A DNA stretch of 64,000 bases, from positions 31,096 through 95,095 of the forward strand of contig JAEEIU010000022.1 of the NCBI GenBank assembly GCA_016281495.1, given 5' to 3'. The notes under the pieces were generated by a model that was not told the DNA's origin, did not search any database, and was given only the letters and a program-made list of their open reading frames with translations. Shown here piece by piece: positions 17,901-25,210 of this stretch (positions within the stretch are counted from its first letter, which is position 1; each line of letters begins with the position of its first letter). A program made the position numbers and the translations under genes. This DNA is from Treponema sp. GTDB taxonomy: Bacteria; Spirochaetota; Spirochaetia; Treponematales; Treponemataceae.

Positions 17901-18456
17901 ATGAGTTCTTGATGCTTGCAAAGAGGGTAAAGCCTTTTTTAGCAGTCTGTGTTTTTTCTGATTCGGTATTGTCGCCCTGGTTTTGGTCCGGGTTCTTTTT
18001 TGCTGCCGTTCTTTTTTGAATTGCCGAAGCGACTATCATTGCCACAAGGTATTCGGTTAGGACAAGCAAAGTCGTGATTACACCCAGAAGGATGAGCTTT
18101 ACGAGCATGAGTGTGTATGTGTCGAATGCAACAGTCTTTCTTGCAATTTTTTCTGCAACAACAATCGTGAAAAATGGAATTATGCTGATCAAAAGGCCCA
18201 TTGCACGCTGAACGGTCCACTGTGAGTCAAAGCAGAACGCTCCCGCCACCATCAGGAATCCGGGAATCAATATGCTGGAAAAACCATAGGAGTTCATGAG
18301 GGTTGAGCCTGTGTCCCAGAGAATTTTCAGAGAACCTTCCGGTATGTAGTTGATTATGTTAAGGACTATGGCTGTTGACAGAAAAGCCGCTAAAATAAAA
18401 AGCAGAATGCCGCAAATCACTGAGGCAATCCGCTCTGTTTTTGAAAACTGAATCAT
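14923..18456 (-). CDS. ftsK: FtsK/SpoIIIE-type DNA translocase
   Basis: A protein of about 1177 residues from ATG 18456 (GGGTGGG just upstream); the frame is open to 18528. Four membrane helices occupy roughly the first 150 residues (for example SVICGILLFILAAFLSTAIV). Residues about 150-705 are an unusually long, strongly acidic, low-complexity linker. The motor follows, with Walker A GATGAGKSV near residue 860, Walker B LIVVIDEFADLM, and LVLATQRPSIDVITG. The C-terminal gamma winged helix (ASASYIQRRLKIGYNRAARL) normally reads orienting DNA sequences. FtsK pumps chromosome ends through the division septum and activates dimer resolution. Upstream of the GH18 gene in a probable operon. Confidence 0.95.
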   Translation of the reverse strand: MIQFSKTERIASVICGILLFILAAFLSTAIVLNIINYIPEGSLKILWDTGSTLMNSYGFSSILIPGFLMVAGAFCFDSQWTVQRAMGLLISIIPFFTIVVAEKIARKTVAFDTYTLMLVKLILLGVITTLLVLTEYLVAMIVASAIQKRTAAKKNPDQNQGDNTESEKTQTAKKGFTLFASIKNSFAKTKTNAEIDDIDLMVEDNSYDQTQMEAALDGNAEIDEDELEEEIAEEPEQDETEEEIPLGDQEKTVAIQRETPQPRTEKTKTDTEFNEPKIAENFFSNQEAKPVEVPHSTDELLKDTEDDAFNEPERQSVGETISSLWSSTKNKFKDLMEFGKKREAEQEEERLRRKEEARRSKEDVDIDDYFEEAAPVLPKIDAGEEKERLYSDKRDNIRKDAFITEHQREDDRSFIREETFDLEQELSPKEDRDNAEDCAEDIEDIIRQFETENKELNETELEPSYPDIQEEDEDYPEEEIETQEIDIEAFSGPKTKKVFGATEDNIVFDDESESETQDPEPKHVYYSEEVIRRHEREEAEAIEKKRKEMQAQSKLQRDAAERKIVDIESPLSRTSQSQYTPAPEPRVEIQETKEEPAEQPRFDDFQFENDEPEKKQKHGLFQRALSVSDTQYDDQGEDEEEDISQYEEEPQYSTADRLPDIQVEDDDYSEYEDEQDEVQDDFSVQEEEVQYKPTYEEKPKRRVPTGPYSIPTSLLTAYEDNPYWVIDEETKAAAQNLKETLAEFKIEAEITGIQKGPVVTMFEILPAPGVKLNRIVALQDNIALRLAASSVRIVAPIPGKHAVGIEVPNKERAIISIRECLEQNRSEWTKMGVPVVLGKDIQGNTQIIDLVKTPHLLIAGATGAGKSVCVNSMILSILYKRSPRDVKMILIDPKIVELKLYNDIPHLLTPVITEPKRAMQALQYCLCEMERRYALLDGMSVRDITSYNRKIVEKKIATEHLPYLIVVIDEFADLMATTGKQLEGVLARLAAMSRAVGIHLVLATQRPSIDVITGLIKANIPSRIAFMVASKTDSRIILDQMGADKLLGKGDMLYTSATDPFPIRIQGTFVSDGEVENVVNAVKEWGEPEYIDDEIFVDDDEDGDEGQMSLFNPETGDPLFEKALDIVVQAGKASASYIQRRLKIGYNRAARLVEEMEERGIVGPANGSKPREIIHMP

Positions 18457-18692
18457 GATTTCCCACCCTGTTTTTCGTCTAGAACATAAGATCCGTCCCA
18501 GAAAAACTCTTGAGACGGACCATATCAAGACAATTTATCCCCAGTTGTTTAAAATATCGGCTTTTTTTAAGTCATTTTTTAGTAAAAATAACGCAAATGA
18601 AAGCAACGTGCTGGTAAATGACGGGATGTATGGAATTTCACTATATTTAGCGTAGAAAATAGAAAATAGATAGTAAAAAACACTATGATGTA

Positions 18693-18721
18693 TTGTTTTA
18701 TCATGATTTGAGGTGTATAAT
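18693..18721 (+). promoter_or_regulatory. Promoter of rsmI, predicted to make a leaderless mRNA
   Basis: TTGTTT (18693-18698), a 17-bp spacer, and TATAAT (18716-18721) are followed by AAATTC and then the GTG start at 18728. The expected transcription start coincides with the start codon. Confidence 0.65.
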
Positions 18722-18727
18722 AAATTC

Positions 18728-19462
18728 GTGTCTGAATTATACATTGTTGGAACGCCCATAGGAAACCTTGGGGACATTACTTTCCGGGCGCTGGAGACTT
18801 TTAAGGCAGTGGATGTGGTGGCAGCGGAAGATACACGCCATACCCTTGAGCTGCTGACTCATTTTGAAATCCGCAAGCCCATGATAAGCTGTCGTGCCCA
18901 AAACGAGGAATTTGCGGCAAAAAAGATAATTGAAATCCTGGATCAGGGGCAGAAAGTCGCCTATGCAAGTGATGCCGGAGAGCCTGGAATAAGCGATCCT
19001 GGTGCTGTTTTGGCTGGTCTGGCACGTAAGGCGGGGCATAAAGTCATTCCTGTGCCGGGTCCCAGTGCCTTTGCGGCCTTGGTTTCGGTGGCTGGGGCAG
19101 GGGGCAAGACCCTGATTTTTGAAGGTTTCCTGTCTCCAAAACCGGGCAGGCGCAGAAGCCGTTTGCGTGAATTAATGGCCACGGATGCCGCTGTGGTACT
19201 TTACGAAAGCCCTTATCGTGTGGTAAAATTGTTGCAGGACATTGCGGATATAGACTCAGAACGCCGCATTGTGGTGGGACGTGAGCTTACCAAGGTTCAC
19301 GAGGAGATAAATGACGGTACGGCCGCTGAAATTCTGGCTGATTACTCGTCACGTAACAAGGTTTTAGGTGAGTTTGCAATTTTTATTTCTGGGAATAAAA
19401 ATGTTAAACTTTTAAATGAATACTCCGATAATAATAAGGAGGAAGGTTACTATGATGATTGA
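18728..19462 (+). CDS. rsmI: 16S rRNA 2'-O-ribose C1402 methyltransferase
   Basis: A 244-residue protein starting at GTG 18728, which gives the family N terminus SELYIVGTPIGNLGDITFRA; an upstream in-frame GTG at 18713 lies inside the promoter. RsmI methylates the ribose of C1402 in 16S rRNA using SAM. Family motifs are AAEDTRHT, VAYASDAGEPGISDPG, VIPVPGPSA, FEGFLSPKPGRR, LYESPYRV and VGRELTKVHEE. The usual Shine-Dalgarno is missing, and the -10 box is six bases before GTG. The 3' end overlaps the start of the FlgM-like gene by 11 bp, linking the two. A paralogous methylase lies at 23708. Confidence 0.93.
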   Translation: MSELYIVGTPIGNLGDITFRALETFKAVDVVAAEDTRHTLELLTHFEIRKPMISCRAQNEEFAAKKIIEILDQGQKVAYASDAGEPGISDPGAVLAGLARKAGHKVIPVPGPSAFAALVSVAGAGGKTLIFEGFLSPKPGRRRSRLRELMATDAAVVLYESPYRVVKLLQDIADIDSERRIVVGRELTKVHEEINDGTAAEILADYSSRNKVLGEFAIFISGNKNVKLLNEYSDNNKEEGYYDD

Positions 19463-19739
19463 TAAAGTTTCTGGGGTTAATCCTCTTAATAATTTACAGA
19501 ATGTAAGGCGCTCAAATGCAGTTGGTGCTTACCGTGCAGGTTCAGATGAAATCTCTGTATCTGAAGAGGCAAAAGAACTTGCAGAAAGCTATTACCTGAA
19601 TCAGGTTGCTGATGAGACACCGGATGTTCGTTCTGAGCTTGTCGAGCAGATTAAGCTTAAGATTCAGGATCCTAATTACTTGAATCCGAGCACTATTGCA
19701 GCAACAGCTGACCGCATTATGAGTGCATACGGTCTGTAA
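19452..19739 (+). CDS. flgM: FlgM-like anti-sigma-28 factor
   Basis: A 95-residue protein starting at ATG 19452 behind AGGAGG; the frame is open to 19416. The first 30 residues are disordered-looking and polar. The C-terminal half (VRSELVEQIKLKIQDPNY, then STIAATADRIMSAYGL) matches the pattern of FlgM C termini, where VR..KV..IK..I..G.Y is followed by the AD helix that binds FliA. FlgM holds the flagellar sigma factor inactive until the hook is built and it is exported. It overlaps rsmI by 11 bp and is followed by a terminator. The assignment rests on a short, weakly conserved motif and is moderate. A sigma-28-like site upstream of the chemoreceptor at 26.2 kb fits such a regulon. Confidence 0.65.
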   Translation: MMIDKVSGVNPLNNLQNVRRSNAVGAYRAGSDEISVSEEAKELAESYYLNQVADETPDVRSELVEQIKLKIQDPNYLNPSTIAATADRIMSAYGL

Positions 19740-19810
19740 TCGCCCGTCTACGGGAACCCGTTTACGGGTATCGTTTGCAGGGCAGTCTTAAATGGCTGCA
19801 TCATCACAGG

Positions 19811-19842
19811 AAAAGGCGGAACTTTGTTTCCGTCTTTTTTTT
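19811..19842 (+). terminator. Rho-independent terminator after the flgM-like gene
   Basis: AAAAGGCGGAAC and GTTTCCGTC form a stem, followed by a run of eight T. It ends the rsmI-flgM unit. Confidence 0.85.
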
Positions 19843-19934
19843 ATGTCAAGACGACAGATGAAATTACCGTTAATTGACATAAGCAGGGAGTTGCAAAAGT
19901 CACAAAAGCTTTGCAACTGGCACAGGAGTATGTA

Positions 19935-21083
19935 ATGTCCGATTTTATTTTCAAAATTCAGCCTAACATCGTTTTGGGTTCTTACACCACAAGCCGTCTC
20001 GGTCAGTATGTAAAGGACTGGGGCAGCAAATTCATGGTTATTGTCGATCCCATCCTAAAGCAGGTCGGCAATGCTGATAAAGTAACAAAATCCCTGGAAG
20101 ACCGCTCTATCGACTTCTTTGTTTTTGAAGAAATTCCAGAAGGGGCTGATACAGAGGTCATTACAAATGCACTTTCTTTGGCACGTCAGGCACACATCCA
20201 TGGAATAATTGCAGTTGGTGGTTCAAAGGCCATCAATGTGGGACGTGCGGTTGCCACACTCTATCACGAGAATCATGAGGTATATGACTTTATCGACGGT
20301 TCCCCGACTTCCACCGCTCCAATTCCGCTGATTGCCCTGCCTACAACAATCCGCGACCACTTCCTGTTTACCGACAGGACCCCGGTGGTTGATGCACGTT
20401 CTTCAAAAATCAAGCTCCTCAAAAGCCCTCCAGGACTCTGCAAGCTTGCACTTTTTGACCCGAACCTTACCGTTACCCTTACGGAAAACCAGACGGCTGC
20501 CATGGCAATAGAAACTCTGGCCATCGCAACCGAGGCATACCTGAGCCAAAAGGCAACATTCTTCAGCGACATGATTGCGGAAAAGGCAGTTGAGCTTTTG
20601 GGATATGCAATTGACGGCTCCCCAACGCTTACGATTACCACTCCGCAGGAAGTTCTTTACAGTCAGGCTGGCTGTATGGCATCTCTGGCGGCGGCATCAA
20701 GCTCAATCGGTGCAGGCTCACTCATTTCTCTTTGCGTCAACTCAAGGTTCAAGATAACAAAGCCGTTGGTAGCTTCAATCCTGTTCCCGTACATCATAGA
20801 AGATGCGTCAAAATTCAGGAGTGACAGGCTTGCACGTGTTTCACGCATTCTTAGGGCGGCCCCTGCTGATTCCAGCGACAACGATGCTGTGGATGCCCTT
20901 GCCGAATACGTAAGGCAGCACATTGCAAAGGCAAACCTTCCGGCACGCTTGAAGGACCTAAACGTAAGCATTGAGCAGCTTTCACTTTCTGCAGAAGACG
21001 GTGGAGAACTTGACCTGATTACGACGGTTCAGCGCAGCATGACAAGTGACGACCTGTTTGACCTGATCAAGCAGGCATTCTGA
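19935..21083 (+). CDS. Iron-ADH/glycerol-dehydrogenase-like protein with degenerate metal and cofactor sites
   Basis: A 382-residue protein starting at ATG 19935 behind AGGAG. The fold pattern is that of iron-containing alcohol/glycerol dehydrogenases: N-terminal KIQPNIVLGSYTTSRLGQYV, the nucleotide loop IIAVGGSKAINVGRAVATL, LIALPTTIRDHFLFTDRTPV, and an all-helical C-terminal half. The active-site residues are not conserved: the usual GGGSxxDxAK loop reads GGSKAINVGR, the DxxxH ligand motif reads IETLAIATEAY, and the two later metal-binding histidines are missing (SSIGAGSLISLCVNSRFK). The protein is probably not a classical metal-dependent dehydrogenase; a metal-free or non-enzymatic role is possible. 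It stands between the FlgM-like gene and a SpoU methyltransferase, with no pathway clue. Confidence 0.7.
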   Translation: MSDFIFKIQPNIVLGSYTTSRLGQYVKDWGSKFMVIVDPILKQVGNADKVTKSLEDRSIDFFVFEEIPEGADTEVITNALSLARQAHIHGIIAVGGSKAINVGRAVATLYHENHEVYDFIDGSPTSTAPIPLIALPTTIRDHFLFTDRTPVVDARSSKIKLLKSPPGLCKLALFDPNLTVTLTENQTAAMAIETLAIATEAYLSQKATFFSDMIAEKAVELLGYAIDGSPTLTITTPQEVLYSQAGCMASLAAASSSIGAGSLISLCVNSRFKITKPLVASILFPYIIEDASKFRSDRLARVSRILRAAPADSSDNDAVDALAEYVRQHIAKANLPARLKDLNVSIEQLSLSAEDGGELDLITTVQRSMTSDDLFDLIKQAF

Positions 21084-21102
21084 TACCGGTTATTGCAAAG
21101 CA

Positions 21103-21909
21103 ATGATTGCACCTGAAAAACTGTTTCAACTGTCTGCCGGACAAAAACGGCGGAAACTGGCCCTGACTTTTGGCGAACTTGAACGCGATATTGCGGGAAT
21201 TGCCGAGCCGGGGCTTTGCTATTCATTTTCTTCCATGACAAGGGCGGAATACACAAAGGCTGTGGTTAAAATCGTCCTGGAAGACCCCAAATTGAATCCC
21301 GTTTATGCCGCACAACTGCAAAACCTCCTTAAGGAAGAGCCATTTGACGAGAGGCGGACATGCAACATTGCCAGAAATGCCCTGCTGGAGGTTTTGGGGA
21401 CCTTTCCCGCAGAATGGGACCTGGTGATTGCCCCCCACGCAAGCGAAAAATGGGCAGTGGAAAAGAGGAATTTTTTCCCCGGTGTGTGCGTTTATGCTGA
21501 AGACATACGTTCTCCGTTCAACATGGGCTCAATTTTCCGTACTGCAGAGGCCATGGGCTGTGAAAAAGTGTACATTTCGCCCCAGTGCGTGGACCCCATG
21601 CAGAACAAGGCAATCCGTAGCGGAATGGGATGCATAGAAACCATGGGATTTGAACGCAAGGCGCTGGATGAACTGCCACAGGACATGCCGGTTTTTGTAC
21701 TGGAGACCGGAGGAACACCGATTCAGGAGTTTGATTTCCCAAAAAAGGGCATAGTTATAATCGGGTCGGAAGAGCTGGGAGTAAGCCCCGAAGCCCTGAA
21801 CAGGGCCACACACGGAACCGTAAGCATCCCCATGACCGGCCTCAAGGCATCCCTTAACGTGGGTGTCGCCTTTGGAATCCTTATGCAGGCCTGGGTTAAT
21901 TCGCTTTAA
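21103..21909 (+). CDS. SpoU/TrmH family RNA 2'-O-methyltransferase
   Basis: A 268-residue protein starting at ATG 21103, 19 bp after the preceding stop, without a clear ribosome-binding site. The C-terminal SPOUT knot domain carries the three family motifs: SPFNMGSIFRTAEAMGCEKV (motif 1), IVIIGSEELGVSPEALNRA (motif 2) and VSIPMTGLKASLNVGVAFGI (motif 3). The N-terminal 110 residues are a less conserved substrate-recognition domain. It transfers a methyl group from SAM to a ribose 2'-OH in tRNA or rRNA; the exact target cannot be read from the sequence. The length suits the long TrmH/RlmB-type group. Confidence 0.9.
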   Translation: MIAPEKLFQLSAGQKRRKLALTFGELERDIAGIAEPGLCYSFSSMTRAEYTKAVVKIVLEDPKLNPVYAAQLQNLLKEEPFDERRTCNIARNALLEVLGTFPAEWDLVIAPHASEKWAVEKRNFFPGVCVYAEDIRSPFNMGSIFRTAEAMGCEKVYISPQCVDPMQNKAIRSGMGCIETMGFERKALDELPQDMPVFVLETGGTPIQEFDFPKKGIVIIGSEELGVSPEALNRATHGTVSIPMTGLKASLNVGVAFGILMQAWVNSL

Positions 21910-22021
21910 GAAATTAATATTTTACCTTGATAGAATGAAAAACCCGTGTTATAATATGAATATTATAGGAAAAGTGGCGGCTGGTCAGTTTTTTGACTGT
22001 CGTTCTTAAGTGGAGATAAAA

Positions 22022-23704
22022 ATGAGTGGAATTGAAGACATTGATCCAGAAATCGCGGCCCTGTTGGGGGATACGGTTCCGGATACTTCAGATTCTGAAA
22101 CATCTGTTGATGCGGATGAATTTGAGTCAGCATTGCCTGCAGAAAGAGGCCCGAGAGATTTAGACGATACTGATGATGATGGCGATGGTATTCCAAACGT
22201 CGATTTGAGTGTCAGCAAATTTGCCCCGGTAGAGAAATTCTTTGAGGATGAGCCGAACCCGGTTTTTGATGATCCCAAATATTACAAGACATGTTTTACA
22301 GGCGAGGATGAAAGTGCACCCCGTCTGCATCAGCTTCTTACAAAATACCTGACGACACAGGACAGGAACGACCGTTCTGTTTACCGCCAGCAGATTATAA
22401 CCGCATACTGGAACTTTTTGCGTTCCCTTGCACCAAAGATGGGTAGCTCCAAGACTCCCCTGTGCAAGAAACTTGCGATGAGATACGGAATGGTTCTTCC
22501 GTCCCTGTTCACACCGGAGCAAAAGGAATTCTTCTCGCGTGCAATCCTGAACAACAATACAGGAGAACCAATCCTCTACATGGACGAATGGCTCAAGGAA
22601 GTTGCCGCAGGCCGCCTTACATTAAGTGTCACCGACGAAGTTCCAATGAAGAAAAGGGGACCGGGTGCAGACCAGCAGTACCTTCAGCAGCTTAAGAGCA
22701 AGAACGACGGTAAATTCCAGAGTTCAGAGAGCCTTTTGACATCCAGGGAAAACGAACGCGAGCGTCTTGAAGTCCTTGTTCAGGACAAGATTACACAGCT
22801 TTTTGAGCATCCACCGGTAATCGGCCTTGACAATCACAAGCAGCCGTACAGTGACATGCAGCGCAAGATGTTTGCCGAAATCAACCAGACATTCCATCAG
22901 CTTCAGAGGGTGGACAAGGAGCTTGCAGGATACCTTAGGGAACTCCAGGAAGCAAAGGAGATCCGCTACAGTCTGGAAGCAAAGGCCGCCGAACTGCCGG
23001 AAGAGACCGTAAATGTCGGAGTAGAAGAGATTCTTTCCGAAATGACAACCGTCCGTCAGATGGCAAAGATGACTTGTGGACGCCAGGGAAACCAGTTCCC
23101 GATTCTGTCAAAGGAATTCTTCCACAACATGGACAAGGATACGGGATTCCGCGAGAATGTCCTTCGTGAGCTTACATGGATTGAATCAATTGATCCCAAC
23201 TGTTTCTGCCGCATTCACCGCAACATTCCAAACCGCATAGTGCCTTATGTTCTTCTGGTACCAACCTACGGAGACTCCGGATTCTGCTGGGAGCCGTTTG
23301 ACCGCTTTAACCGCATTACAAGCCGTGGACGCATCGTAATTCCGATGTACCCGAGAAACCTCAAGATTGCATGTCTTACCGCTGTTGGTGACTTGCGCTG
23401 GCAGGTTGCAAAGGAAAAGGCCTCATTCGACTGGATGAGCGACGGTCTTACAGGACAATACTACCAGTATTTTGAAGGCAAAAAGATGAAGGGCGACGTA
23501 AAGCAGTACTTTATCGAAGACTATATCCTGTGGATGACAAAGGAAGCCAACGGAACCCAGAAGCTTGAAAAGGAAGTACGTGCAATATTCTGGCGTTATC
23601 TGCCGTTCCCGCAGGACCGCAAGGACGAACTCAAGAAGAGAAGCCTTGTTTATGCGGAACTCGTTCAGCGTGACATCAACCGCAGCATGAGCGATGGCTA
23701 TTGA
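22022..23704 (+). CDS. Conserved-looking cytosolic protein of unknown function
   Basis: A 560-residue protein starting at ATG 22022 behind GGAG (22011-22014). There is no signal peptide or membrane segment. The first about 70 residues are acidic and serine-rich (ALLGDTVPDTSDSETSVDAD), resembling a flexible tail. Residues about 240-340 are charged and probably coiled-coil (RENERERLEVLVQDKITQLF, LQRVDKELAGYLRELQEAKE). The C-terminal 200 residues are globular, rich in Trp, Tyr and Phe. No known motif was recognised. The following RsmI-like methylase begins 3 bp after its stop and is surely co-translated, so a role in RNA modification or ribosome biogenesis can be suspected but not shown. Confidence 0.75.
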   Translation: MSGIEDIDPEIAALLGDTVPDTSDSETSVDADEFESALPAERGPRDLDDTDDDGDGIPNVDLSVSKFAPVEKFFEDEPNPVFDDPKYYKTCFTGEDESAPRLHQLLTKYLTTQDRNDRSVYRQQIITAYWNFLRSLAPKMGSSKTPLCKKLAMRYGMVLPSLFTPEQKEFFSRAILNNNTGEPILYMDEWLKEVAAGRLTLSVTDEVPMKKRGPGADQQYLQQLKSKNDGKFQSSESLLTSRENERERLEVLVQDKITQLFEHPPVIGLDNHKQPYSDMQRKMFAEINQTFHQLQRVDKELAGYLRELQEAKEIRYSLEAKAAELPEETVNVGVEEILSEMTTVRQMAKMTCGRQGNQFPILSKEFFHNMDKDTGFRENVLRELTWIESIDPNCFCRIHRNIPNRIVPYVLLVPTYGDSGFCWEPFDRFNRITSRGRIVIPMYPRNLKIACLTAVGDLRWQVAKEKASFDWMSDGLTGQYYQYFEGKKMKGDVKQYFIEDYILWMTKEANGTQKLEKEVRAIFWRYLPFPQDRKDELKKRSLVYAELVQRDINRSMSDGY

Positions 23705-23707
23705 TAA

Positions 23708-24430
23708 ATGCCGGATAAAAAAGCAGTTCTGTTTTTGATTCCCGTTACTCTAGGCGAAACACCAGTGTCCAGGGTCCTTCCTGAATACAACGCCGGGGTA
23801 ATCTCGGGAATCAAGCATTTTATAGTGGAAAACATACGTTCTGCAAGGCGTTTCCTCAAGGCATCAGTTCCTTCCATCGACATCGATACCCTTACATTTT
23901 ATGAATTGAACGAACATACAGACCCAAAGACAATCGGCGGATATCTGGACCCGATTACAAAAAAGGGCATGGACATGGGCGTAATCTCCGAGGCAGGATG
24001 TCCGGCTGTGGCAGATCCCGGTGCCCTTGTGGTGGAAATGGCACATAAGAAAAATGTCAGGGTGGTTCCTCTTTCGGGGCCTTCATCAATGATAATGGCT
24101 GTGATGGCAAGCGGATTCAACGGCCAAAGCTTTGCGTTCAACGGCTATCTTCCAGTAAAACCGGGGGAAAGGTCTGCAAAAATACGTCAGCTGGAAGGAC
24201 GTGCGTGGAAGGAAAACCAAACCCAGCTTTTCATAGAGGCACCATACCGCAACCTCAAGATGCTTGAAACCCTCGTCTCCGTGTGCAGGAAGGACACAAG
24301 GCTGTGCATTGCCGCTGGAATCACCTGCCAGGAAGAATACATCCACACTCATTCAATAGAAGAATGGAAGAAAATATCAGAGCCTCCAATCAACAAAGTG
24401 CCCGCAATCTTCCTGTTGTACCATAGCTAG
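23708..24430 (+). CDS. SAM-dependent methyltransferase, RsmI/tetrapyrrole-methylase fold
   Basis: A 240-residue protein starting 3 bp after the stop of the unknown protein. It belongs to the tetrapyrrole methylase superfamily to which RsmI belongs: SAM-binding-type segments MGVISEAGCPAVADPG, VRVVPLSGPSSMIMAVMASG, FNGYLPVKPGERSAKIRQLE and LFIEAPYRNLKMLETL mirror those of RsmI. The N terminus (LFLIPVTLGETPVSRVLPEY) lacks the GTPIGNLGD signature, so it is not RsmI itself but the divergent paralogue annotated in many genomes simply as a SAM-dependent methyltransferase. Target unknown. The shikimate kinase gene follows after 9 bp in the same operon. Confidence 0.8.
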   Translation: MPDKKAVLFLIPVTLGETPVSRVLPEYNAGVISGIKHFIVENIRSARRFLKASVPSIDIDTLTFYELNEHTDPKTIGGYLDPITKKGMDMGVISEAGCPAVADPGALVVEMAHKKNVRVVPLSGPSSMIMAVMASGFNGQSFAFNGYLPVKPGERSAKIRQLEGRAWKENQTQLFIEAPYRNLKMLETLVSVCRKDTRLCIAAGITCQEEYIHTHSIEEWKKISEPPINKVPAIFLLYHS

Positions 24431-24439
24431 GAGAACAAG

Positions 24440-25018
24440 ATGGCTTCGATTATCCTGATGGGAATAAAGCATTGCGGAAAAAGCACCCAGGCAAACCTTA
24501 TTTCAAAAAAACTGAACCTTCCCTCGTATGACACAGACACGGTCATGGAAAAACTCAGCGGAAAAAGCCCAAGGGAAATCTACAGTCAGGACGGTCCGAA
24601 AGCATTCATGGATTGGGAGACAAAGGCTTGCATGTCAATTCAGGCTGAACTTGCAGAAAAGGGAACTGATGCGGTAATAGCGACAGGCGGGGGAATATGC
24701 TGCAATGAACAGGCCGTTTCAATCCTTAAGACGATGGGACGACTTGTGTTTCTTGTGGCATCGGAAAAGACAGCAGCAGACCGCATTGTAAGGGAAGCAA
24801 GTGTAGGCCCAGACGGAAAGTTAAAGGACATTCCCGCCTATATTGCAAGGAAAAATCCAGAGACCCTTGATGATGTAAGGAAAATATTTCACGAGTTTTA
24901 TCTTGAGCGCACGGATATGTACAGTCATATTTGTGATGTAGCCGTAAGAATGGAAAACCTCCCCAAGATTCAGAACACCAACCGTATTTTAAGTTCAATG
25001 GGTGTAAAAATCGTTTGA
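24440..25018 (+). CDS. aroK: Shikimate kinase
   Basis: A 192-residue P-loop kinase with AGGAG before ATG 24440. Walker A GIKHCGKST lies at residues 8-16, a shikimate-binding Asp is in YDTDTVME, and the ATGGGI motif near residue 75 binds shikimate. It phosphorylates shikimate at the 3-hydroxyl with ATP in the chorismate pathway. At 192 residues it is slightly longer than the usual 170-180, with an insertion near the lid (SVGPDGKLKDIPAYIARKNP). It is last in the run from the SpoU methyltransferase onwards. Element D begins 4 bp after the stop and could act as its 3' hairpin. Confidence 0.88.
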   Translation: MASIILMGIKHCGKSTQANLISKKLNLPSYDTDTVMEKLSGKSPREIYSQDGPKAFMDWETKACMSIQAELAEKGTDAVIATGGGICCNEQAVSILKTMGRLVFLVASEKTAADRIVREASVGPDGKLKDIPAYIARKNPETLDDVRKIFHEFYLERTDMYSHICDVAVRMENLPKIQNTNRILSSMGVKIV

Positions 25019-25021
25019 ATG

Positions 25022-25202
25022 ATCACACGGATTCGAAATGCCTACGGCATTTTCCGGTGTATGATGTGTTTTTTTAATGTGATTTTAGTTTACTCTCGTG
25101 CAGTCTAATGATATTTCAAAATCATTTTAGTATAAAAGGCTAAAAACAAGACAAACTAAGGTTTAAAGATTTTACGTTAGTAAAATCGAATCCGTGTGAC
25201 AA
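25022..25202. mobile_element. Hairpin-ended REP/BIME-like element, copy D
   Basis: The left end ATCACACGGATTC is followed by the hairpin GAAATGCC-TAC-GGCATTT. The right end is GAATCCGTGTGACAA preceded by the perfect hairpin GATTTTAC-GTTA-GTAAAATC. The body of about 120 bp has no gene. It sits between the convergent aroK and slyD-like genes, 8 bp from the latter's stop. Confidence 0.75.
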
Positions 25203-25210
25203 TGAAAAAA

